Of a DNA stretch of 11,098 nt, positions 6,251-11,098 are shown piece by piece. Source of the stretch: DATJBC01 sp035515515. Its GTDB lineage: Bacteria > Actinomycetota > Acidimicrobiia > Acidimicrobiales > UBA8190. The stretch is from NCBI GenBank assembly GCA_035515515.1, contig DATJBC010000262.1, positions 1 to 11,098 on the forward strand, written 5' to 3'. The stretch's first letter is position 1, and each line of letters opens with the position of its first letter. The position numbers and the translations under genes were made by a program. Under the pieces are notes generated by a model. It was given only the letters and a program-made list of their open reading frames with translations. It searched no databases and was not told the DNA's origin.

Positions 6251-6516
6251 GCGAGGCCCCCACCTCTACGCCGTCTGCCTCGGCGGGGTCCCGGCGCCGG
6301 GGCGGCTGACCGAGGACCACGAGGTCGTGCTGGTGGTGGCGGACGACGTGCCCGCCGCCCGCCGGCGCGCACGCCGGAAGTGCCGGGGTGTCGCCGGCCT
6401 ACGTCGACGCCGTGCGGGTCGTCGACGTGGTCGACGGGTTCGCCGTGTCGCTGTCGGCCACCACGGAGCCCGAGACCCACGCGGTCGACCTCAGCTTCGA
6501 GGCCGAGGCCCCCTGA
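6247..6516 (+). pseudogene. DUF1543-like gene broken by two compensating frameshifts
   Basis: The GTG at 6247 overlaps the ROK stop (GTGA), a typical coupled start, and shares its frame with the TGA at 6514-6516 (270 bases, 90 codons). Read literally, however, it stops at 6307-6309 after 20 codons. The middle codes sensibly in a different frame: from 6261 HLYAVCLGG, then DHEVVLVVADDV and RRKCRG. The original frame resumes near 6397 with AYVDAVRVVDVVDGFAVSLSA and runs to the stop. One extra C in the five-C run at 6257-6261 and one C fewer near 6394-6399 would restore a single protein of about 89 residues. Its parts resemble DUF1543 (LGG...H-[DE]-V-V...VVA, then K-W-x-G and HVDAW..V..VDGY.V.L as I recall them). 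Family assignment is moderate. The breaks could be real decay, sequencing or assembly errors, or, less likely, recoding. Confidence 0.55.
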
Positions 6517-6520
6517 GGGC

Positions 6521-7696
6521 TCACGACGGCTCCGAGCTGCGGCGCCCTGCGGCGCGCCGCCGGGCCGGCGCCACGGGGGCCGGCGGCCGGCGGGACGAGA
6601 ACGTGGCCTTGCCCGGGGCGCGCTGCGGCGGGCGGCGCGGGGCGATGGGCCCCGAGCGCAGATGGGTGCGGGCCCCGGACCACGGGGCGGGGGGCGCCAC
6701 CACGCGGTTGGCCAGGCGGTAGGCGATGGTCTCGTAGTTGACCCGCCACCCCCGGAAGTTGGGCCACGCCTCCTCGGCCGTGCGCTCCATGGGGAACCCG
6801 ATGTCGCGCAGCATCTGCACGGCCTGCTCGAACTCCTCGAAGGTCAGCTCGATGGGCCCCTCGGGGTCGGGGTCCGGGTCGACCTCCCACCCCAGGGTCC
6901 TGGCGATGCGGTGCAGCGCCGTGAACCCCATGCGCAGGCACAGGCGGGCCTGGGACGTGGCGCTCTCGGGCGCGAGCGCCAGGTGCATGGCGGCGCCGTC
7001 CAGGACAGCCAGCAACCCGACGGCCCACGAGTACCAGGGCTCGGGGGACCGGAACAACAGCAGCACCGGATAGGTGGTGTGGCTCTCGGCCAGGTCGGCG
7101 GCCCACCGCTCCCACTCCGAGTAGAAGCCGGGCAGGGTGTCGATGATGCCCACCAGCTGGTGGCGGGCGAGCACCTCGGGACCCCACGCCGGCAGGCCGG
7201 CGCGGCTCTCGAGCATGGCCACGAGCGCCTCCCGGCGGTTGAAGGCGTCGTAGAGCGCCGGCAGGTAGGCGATCTGCAACGCCACGACCACGGCCCACGT
7301 CGCCCCGGCGGCGATGTCCACGGCCCGGTTGGGGGGGCCGCCCGCGTGCTCGGTCCCCACCGAGAAGAGGGCCACCGCCGACTGCATGAAGGCGTCGGAG
7401 AAGCTGTGGGTGGTGGCCTCGAGCATGAGCGCGTAGCCGGCGATGAACGACCCCAGCCACAACGCGAGCTGGAGGCCCAGCGCCACGGGGCCCGTGGGCG
7501 CCATCACGGCGTCCTTGCCCTCGTAGCTCCGGGCGAACCGGGACAGGAAGATGAAGGCGTGACGGGCGCTGCGGTTGACGACGAGCGACAGCCGCTCGAT
7601 GCCCGCCGGCCGACGCGGGAGCACGAGCGTGAACATCACGTTGGCGGCCGTCACCACCACGACCACCAGGCCCGCCACGAACGCCAGCGCGCTCAC
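6521..7696 (-). CDS. Ion-channel-like (Ion_trans_2-type) membrane protein
   Basis: A 391-residue membrane protein that looks like an actinobacterial potassium-channel-like family. The GTG at 7696 starts directly into membrane segment 1 (3-25). After a basic cytoplasmic stretch (28-60) come segment 2 (70-92), a pore-helix-like DAFMQSAVALFSVGT (101-115) and segment 3 (127-146). Then YLPALYDAFNRREALVAMLESRAG (starting 144) is a feature I associate with this family, followed by a long helical cytoplasmic domain to about 335, including SPEPWYSWAVGLLAVLDGA (217-235). The last 50 residues (341-391) are Arg/Pro/Ser-rich and disordered. The filter position reads SVGTEH rather than TVGYG, so potassium selectivity is uncertain. 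A weak ribosome site and an overlapping 14-codon frame (7693-7737) suggest coupled translation. It diverges from the GH114 gene and converges on the DUF1543-like remnant, with 4 bases between the stops. Confidence 0.68.
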   Translation of the reverse strand: MSALAFVAGLVVVVVTAANVMFTLVLPRRPAGIERLSLVVNRSARHAFIFLSRFARSYEGKDAVMAPTGPVALGLQLALWLGSFIAGYALMLEATTHSFSDAFMQSAVALFSVGTEHAGGPPNRAVDIAAGATWAVVVALQIAYLPALYDAFNRREALVAMLESRAGLPAWGPEVLARHQLVGIIDTLPGFYSEWERWAADLAESHTTYPVLLLFRSPEPWYSWAVGLLAVLDGAAMHLALAPESATSQARLCLRMGFTALHRIARTLGWEVDPDPDPEGPIELTFEEFEQAVQMLRDIGFPMERTAEEAWPNFRGWRVNYETIAYRLANRVVAPPAPWSGARTHLRSGPIAPRRPPQRAPGKATFSSRRPPAPVAPARRRAAGRRSSEPS

Positions 7697-7737
7697 GGAC
7701 GGGCCGCCGTGTCCAGGTCCGCCGGGTGCGCCACCAT
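7693..7737 (-). CDS. Possible 14-codon leader peptide before the channel-like gene
   Basis: ATG at 7737 opens MVAHPADLDTAARP and its TGA overlaps the GTG of the channel-like gene (GTGA, 7693-7696). A purine-rich GGAAGG lies about 11 bases upstream of the ATG, whereas the GTG at 7696 has no convincing Shine-Dalgarno of its own. Such overlap is typical of coupled translation. It could also mean the true channel start lies upstream across a frameshift, or be chance. Confidence 0.25.
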   Translation of the reverse strand: MVAHPADLDTAARP

Positions 7738-7817
7738 CGGGGACTGATCCTTCCACGGGGTGCCCGGCGACCCGTAGATTCCCGCCCGCCCGCGCCCCGC
7801 ACCCACCCGGCCCGCGT

Positions 7818-7872
7818 CGGGCCGTGGACCGGCCCGCGAGCCGAGCACCTCGGCCGGCGAGCGAATACGCTC
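7818..7872. repeat. Three consecutive inverted repeats upstream of the GH114 gene
   Basis: Three perfect inverted repeats follow each other: CGGGCCG-N5-CGGCCCG (7818-7836), CCGAG-N3-CTCGG (7841-7853) and GAGCG-N4-CGCTC (7859-7872). Their centres are about 20 and 18.5 bases apart, roughly two helical turns. The last covers the -10-like box. They lie in the 183-base gap between the divergent channel-like and GH114 genes. GC-rich DNA makes short palindromes common, so an operator role is tentative. Confidence 0.35.
7866..7871 (+). promoter_or_regulatory. -10-like box TACGCT for the GH114 gene (leaderless arrangement)
   Basis: TACGCT ends 8 bases before the ATG at 7880, with no Shine-Dalgarno between, so the transcript should start at or within a base or two of the start codon. 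It lies within the right arm of the third inverted repeat (7859-7872), so a protein bound there would block this promoter. Confidence 0.45.
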
Positions 7873-7879
7873 GGGGCCC

Positions 7880-8719
7880 ATGAGCCGGACGGGGGGCTCC
7901 GTCGTCGCCGGGATCATCCTGCTCGCGCTGGTGGCCGTCGTGCCCACGCCCGTGGCGGGCGCATCGGGCCCGTGGGTCCCGGCACCGGGGCTGCGCTGGC
8001 AGTACCAGCTCCAGGGCACGTTCAAGCCCAACCTGTGCGTGGTCCCCTCCAAGGGCGGGGCGTGCGTGCGCCCCAACGTCTACGACCTCGACCTCTATGC
8101 CACCAACGGGGTGACGCTCAACAGCGCGGCGGTGGCCGCCGTGCACGGGGCCGGCGGTCATGCCGTCTGCTACGTCGACGCCGGCACGTGGGAGAACTGG
8201 CGTCCCGACGCCCACAGGTACCCGGTGTCGGTGCTCGGGAAGGGGAACGGGTGGCCGGGTGAGCGCTGGGTGGACATCCGGAACACCTCGGTCCTGCTCC
8301 CCATCCTGAGCGCCCGGGTGGCCAAGTGCGCGGCCGCCCACTTCGACGCCGTCGAGTTCGACAACGTCGACGGCTTCGCCAACAACACGGGGTTCCCGCT
8401 GACGGGCGCCGAGCAACTCACCTTCGACGAGGACCTGGCGTCGATGGCCCATGCGGACGGGCTCTCGGTGGGCCTCAAGAACGACCTCGCCCAGCTGGGC
8501 CCGCTGCAGTCGGCGTTCGACTTCGCCATCAACGAGCAGTGCGCCCAGTACAACGAGTGCGCCGACTACGCCGCCTGGGAGGCGGCCCACAAGGCGGTCG
8601 TCGAGGTGGAGTACCGGGAGAAGCCGGCGAAGTTCTGCCTCAGCGCGGTCCTGGCCGGCCGAGATGCCATGCAGAAGGGGCTGTCGCTGCGGGCCAAGCC
8701 GTGGAAGCCGTGCCGCTGA
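7880..8719 (+). CDS. Secreted GH114-type glycosidase (endo-alpha-1,4-polygalactosaminidase-like)
   Basis: A 279-residue exported protein. A signal peptide is evident: basic start, hydrophobic core about 8-21, probable cleavage after a VAGA-type site near 25-29. The mature part follows the GH114 TIM-barrel pattern: LRWQYQLQG (38-46), VYDLDLYAT (67-75), AVCYVDAGTWENWRPDA (95-111), FDAVEFDNVDGF (155-166), GLSVGLKND (194-202), DFAINEQCAQYNEC (214-227) and VVEVEYREKPAKFC (240-253). D161 and E219 are the likely catalytic acids. Eight Cys residues (53, 62, 97, 150, 221, 227, 253, 278) suggest disulphides outside the cell. Characterised GH114 enzymes cleave alpha-1,4-linked galactosamine polymers such as fungal galactosaminogalactan; the bacterial substrate here is unknown but probably an amino-sugar exopolysaccharide, its own or another organism's. 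Its 3' end overlaps the convergent GT-C-like gene by 80 bases. Confidence 0.85.
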   Translation: MSRTGGSVVAGIILLALVAVVPTPVAGASGPWVPAPGLRWQYQLQGTFKPNLCVVPSKGGACVRPNVYDLDLYATNGVTLNSAAVAAVHGAGGHAVCYVDAGTWENWRPDAHRYPVSVLGKGNGWPGERWVDIRNTSVLLPILSARVAKCAAAHFDAVEFDNVDGFANNTGFPLTGAEQLTFDEDLASMAHADGLSVGLKNDLAQLGPLQSAFDFAINEQCAQYNECADYAAWEAAHKAVVEVEYREKPAKFCLSAVLAGRDAMQKGLSLRAKPWKPCR

Positions 8720-10001
8720 GCCGTGCCCGGACCAGCGGGGCGAGCCCCAGCCCCAGCCCGGCCAGAGCAGCCGCCTCGTAGCACCCCGCGATGACCGGCG
8801 GTGATCCGTGGAGAGCCAGCCACGACAGCCCGTAGCGGGTGGCGACGATCCACGCCACCGACCACACCGGGACCGTCCGGGTGCTCATGTCGAGGAGGAG
8901 CAGCATGGCCCCCACGGCCAGCAGGTAGTAGTCGAGCAAGGCGATCTCGAACACCAGCCGCAGCGCCAGGCACGCCACCGCCAGCCCGATGAGCGGCCCC
9001 GGCGACGACAGCGCCCACCGGCGCCGCCAGCCGGCCAGGCCGGCCACCACCAGCGCGGCGACGACGGGGGCGTCGCGGGCGATGTCGAGCTTGTGCTGCT
9101 CGGAGATACCCAGCTGGCCGATGACCGTGGGCGTCTTCACGAGCACCACCCCCGCCACGTACACGGCGCTCAGGGCATGGCCGGTCGCCACCGGGGCGAC
9201 GACGGCGAACGGCACGATGCCCAGCGCCGCCATGGCGACGGCGGCTCCCCCGGCCTTGAGGCGCGCCGGCCACGACGGGGCGGCGGCCAGGGCGGCGATC
9301 AGGACGAGCAGGGCGAACTGCTTGCACAGGAAGGCGGCGCCGAAGGCCGCGCCGCACAAGAGCCAGCGCCGGCGCAACGCCTGCGCCAGGCCCACGCACC
9401 CCAGGCCGACGCTCATGAGGTCCTGGGGGTGATACGTCTGGGCGATGGCGTCGGTGGAGGCCGGCAGGACCGTGAGCGCCACCACCAGGGCCGCCTCCCG
9501 CACGCCGCCCCCCCGCCCGGAGGCCCGTAAGAGGCTCACGCCACCGAGTGTCAAGACGACCCACCCCAAGATGGTGAGCAGGGCTTGTGACCGGTACCAG
9601 ACGGGCAACGGGTGCGCGGCCGACGCCTGCGCCGAGCACGGCATGAGGATCGACCGGAAGTAGGCGTCGCGCGGCCCCTGCAAGATGGCGGGGACCGGCT
9701 TGTCGTCGCACCAGCGCGGCGAGCCGATCCAGGGCCGGAAGACGAGGACCCAGGGTGCGGTGAGGAGCGGGTAGCCCGGGGGGTTGGGCACCAGCGTCGC
9801 CCGGGCGGCGGCGGCGAGGTCCCCGTGGGAGATGTCGGTCGCCGGCACCGTGACGGCGTGCGCGTCCGTCTCGGCGGGGTTGGGCCCTCCCCGCACCAGG
9901 AGGATGGCGAAGAACAGGCCGCCCGCCAGGGCCCACACGAGCAGGCGGACCGGGGAGGGCAGCGCCACGTCGGCCGGGCCGAGGCGTGGAGATGACGACA
10001 C
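8640..10001 (-). CDS. Polytopic membrane protein, GT-C glycosyltransferase-like
   Basis: A 453-residue protein with about ten hydrophobic segments (near 18-37, 138-158, 168-182, 196-208, 213-240, 250-270, 275-290, 312-325, 336-372, 376-395, 402-425). The GTG at 10001 has AAGGGAG (10010-10016, minus strand) 8 bases upstream. After the first membrane helix comes an outer loop with PNPAETDAHAV (40-50), whose acidic residues are placed like the catalytic loop of GT-C enzymes, then PNPPGYPLL (72-80) and YHPQDLMSVGLG (190-201). FLCKQFALLVL (224-234) is a stretch I associate with actinobacterial polyprenyl-phosphate-sugar transferases (GT87-like). No family is certain. The C-terminal 30 residues are Ala/Pro/Gly-rich; most of that part is encoded antisense to the GH114 gene end. 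A role in surface glycan assembly is plausible by inference. Confidence 0.7.
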   Translation of the reverse strand: MSSSPRLGPADVALPSPVRLLVWALAGGLFFAILLVRGGPNPAETDAHAVTVPATDISHGDLAAAARATLVPNPPGYPLLTAPWVLVFRPWIGSPRWCDDKPVPAILQGPRDAYFRSILMPCSAQASAAHPLPVWYRSQALLTILGWVVLTLGGVSLLRASGRGGGVREAALVVALTVLPASTDAIAQTYHPQDLMSVGLGCVGLAQALRRRWLLCGAAFGAAFLCKQFALLVLIAALAAAPSWPARLKAGGAAVAMAALGIVPFAVVAPVATGHALSAVYVAGVVLVKTPTVIGQLGISEQHKLDIARDAPVVAALVVAGLAGWRRRWALSSPGPLIGLAVACLALRLVFEIALLDYYLLAVGAMLLLLDMSTRTVPVWSVAWIVATRYGLSWLALHGSPPVIAGCYEAAALAGLGLGLAPLVRARLSGTASTAWPAATAPSAWHLGRPGPR

Positions 10002-10195
10002 CGGCAGCGCTCCCTTCGCCGTCCGCCCTGGCGCGGCCCTGGCGAAGAGTCTTGCCCAGCCGCGGCGTCACTGCGGGGCAGGTGGCGCTCGAAAGCCCTG
10101 GCCGGCGCCACGGCGCCCGCCCCGGGGGACGGGGTGGTCAAGTCGGCCCGCTCCCCCGCCGATGCCTTTGCCGGGTGGGGGGTTGGGGAGGACCG
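10002..10195. other. Divergent gap between the GT-C-like gene and the small basic-protein gene
   Basis: This 194-base gap holds the Shine-Dalgarno AAGGGAG for the GTG at 10001 (10010-10016, minus) and GGGGAGGA for the ATG at 10196 (10185-10192, plus). It also has short GC-rich palindromes: GGCGCC twice (10104-10109 and 10112-10117) and CCCCG-N5-CGGGG (10120-10134). I see no convincing -10 box on either strand and no RNA gene. Confidence 0.4.
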
Positions 10196-10429
10196 ATGTC
10201 CCAGGCGATCTCACGAACGATGCGCAGCCGGGCGCAGTCGGCTCGGCTCGACCGCCTCGCCGACGACCTGCGGGGCGCGGTGGTGCACGCCGTGCAGGCG
10301 ACGGACCTCGACGCCAAGATGCGGTGGTGGAGGAGCTACCGGTCGGCGCGACGCGCCGCCCTGTCGATGCTGGAGGACGAGGGGCGGGAGGGCGACGGCA
10401 CCGAGGTGCTCGAGGCCGCCTCCCGCTGA
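10196..10429 (+). CDS. Small basic hypothetical protein (77 aa)
   Basis: A 77-residue soluble protein that I do not recognise. The ATG at 10196 has a strong though close Shine-Dalgarno (GGGGAGGA, 10185-10192). The frame is open upstream, but there it is low-complexity Pro/Arg/Gly sequence overlapping the start region of the divergent gene. The protein is predicted almost wholly helical: a basic N-terminal helix RTMRSRAQSARLDRLADDLR (7-26), a second helix 27-42, then an aromatic/basic patch KMRWWRSYRSARRAALSMLE (41-60) and an acidic tail. The layout would suit a small nucleic-acid- or protein-binding factor, but no function can be claimed. It ends 7 bases before the stop of the convergent gene. 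Confidence 0.6.
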   Translation: MSQAISRTMRSRAQSARLDRLADDLRGAVVHAVQATDLDAKMRWWRSYRSARRAALSMLEDEGREGDGTEVLEAASR

Positions 10430-10436
10430 GGAGGCG

Positions 10437-11098
10437 TCACCTCGAGGTCCGCGTGGCCGTGATGGTCCCCTGCCCGCCGCGGCTGTTGGAGAAGGTGGCG
10501 GCCAGCTGCAGGCGGCCACCGCTGGCCGACAACACGGCCGTCCCCGCTTCCGTGGCGCTGCCCAAGCGGATCGAGAAGGACACCGACGACCCCGAGACCG
10601 TCCCCGAGATGACCTCCGTGCCCACCGGAGACGCCACGGTCCCCGAGTAGGCCCCCGTGTGCGGGTTCTCCTGGCTGATGCGGGCGGTCTCCTGGAACAG
10701 GGCGTTGTCGTAGTCGACGACGAAGGCCCACGTGCCCTTCACGTCGGGACGCACGGCAGGAGCCTGCGCCGATGCCGGTGCCTGGCCTGCCAGCGCGTGG
10801 AACGGCCCGTCCTTGGTCACGAGCAGGACCACGAGGACGAACGCGGCCACGAGGCCCACGGCGAGGCTCAGACGCGACGGGCGCCGGAAGCCCCCGGGCC
10901 CGCTTCGCCCCGGGCCCGTCGGCCCCGGCCGGGCGCGGCGCCGGCGCCGGGGACGACCCGGGGCCTCGGCGTCGACGGCCGCGTCGGGCCCGAAGGTCCA
11001 TCCGCCGCGCTCGGCCCCCGCGGGAGGGACGAACCGTCCGCTGTGGACGCCGGGCGCAGACGCCGTCGGCGCCGGGCCCGGCTGGGTGCCGGGCGCGG
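10437..11098 (-). CDS. One-pass membrane protein with extracytoplasmic beta domain (5' end outside window)
   Basis: An open frame of at least 219 codons enters from the window edge with no stop, so the N-terminus is missing. In order: a Pro/Ala/Gly-rich disordered stretch (1-55, with GGWTFGPDA near 34-42), a basic run of five Arg just inside the membrane, one membrane helix (LSLAVGLVAAFVLVVLLV, about 77-94), an Ala/Pro linker, and a beta-rich outer domain from VKGTWAFVVDYD to the end. That domain has repeated Gly-Thr/Ser-Gly turns such as YSGTV, ISGTVSGSSVSFSI and GTITATRTSR. The layout (disordered inside, single helix, small beta barrel outside) is common in actinobacterial surface proteins. 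No enzyme motif is seen. A GTG at 10859 could be an alternative start making the helix a signal anchor, but no ribosome site precedes it. Confidence 0.6.
   Translation of the reverse strand, partial: APGTQPGPAPTASAPGVHSGRFVPPAGAERGGWTFGPDAAVDAEAPGRPRRRRRARPGPTGPGRSGPGGFRRPSRLSLAVGLVAAFVLVVLLVTKDGPFHALAGQAPASAQAPAVRPDVKGTWAFVVDYDNALFQETARISQENPHTGAYSGTVASPVGTEVISGTVSGSSVSFSIRLGSATEAGTAVLSASGGRLQLAATFSNSRGGQGTITATRTSR

Noticed and set aside
6380..7747. A 455-codon open frame on the plus strand
   Set aside because: Antisense to the channel-like gene, whose membrane segments and family motifs are clear; the plus-strand translation is low-complexity His/Gly/Arg sequence.
8566..10071. A 501-codon minus-strand frame parallel to the GT-C-like gene
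   Set aside because: The frame 8640-10001 gives the membrane helices and has a Shine-Dalgarno; this one is an out-of-frame shadow rich in Arg, Gly and Pro.
10101..10134. GC palindromes as an origin, attachment site or riboswitch
   Set aside because: Short GC-only palindromes are expected at this composition; no integrase, tRNA, iteron set or aptamer-like structure accompanies them.
1..11098. Defence island, CRISPR, toxin-antitoxin, phage or biosynthetic cluster
   Set aside because: No nuclease, helicase, recombinase, toxin-antitoxin pair, spaced direct repeats, or multi-enzyme synthase was found; genes are mostly single units of ordinary chromosomal families.

Overview
The window is very GC-rich DNA (mostly G or C at third codon positions) with densely packed genes, GTG starts beside ATG starts, an Eis-type acetyltransferase and several genes whose -10-like box lies 6-8 bases before the start codon. 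This fits a high-GC actinobacterium. An Acidimicrobiia-like lineage is my guess; no rRNA or marker gene here settles it. I see no tRNA, rRNA, CRISPR array, transposase, integrase, phage gene or plasmid function. It reads as ordinary chromosome.

Layout. 2-1515 (+): the end of an ArsR-type repressor, overlapped by one base by a two-Cys-motif permease with Met/His-rich loops, probably a metal or metalloid resistance pair. 1525-2379 (+): an unrecognised conserved-looking protein. 2434-3663 (+): an Eis-like N-acetyltransferase. 3743-4036 (+): a small ABM-like protein. 4089-4439 (-): a VOC/glyoxalase-fold protein, divergent from an AhpD-like CxxC protein (4601-5200, +). 5291-6250 (+): a complete ROK-family sugar kinase. 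6247-6516 (+): a DUF1543-like gene starting inside the ROK stop codon but broken by two apparently compensating frameshifts. 6521-7696 (-): a channel-like membrane protein with an atypical selectivity filter, divergent from a secreted GH114-type glycosidase (7880-8719, +). 8640-10001 (-): a polytopic GT-C-like membrane protein whose 3' end overlaps the glycosidase gene by 80 bases. 10196-10429 (+): a small basic protein. 10437 to the window end (-): a one-pass membrane protein with an outer beta domain, cut by the window edge.

Working together. The clearest partnership is ArsR plus permease (sensor plus efflux). ROK plus DUF1543-like are translationally overlapped. The GH114 enzyme and the GT-C-like protein are plausibly both concerned with surface polysaccharide, but they are convergent and the link is an inference. 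The other genes are single units with their own promoters.

I found no convincing undescribed multi-gene system. The points most worth a second look are the doubly frameshifted DUF1543-like gene, the channel with a non-canonical filter and a possible 14-codon leader peptide, the three consecutive inverted repeats before the GH114 gene, and the repeated leaderless start signature.
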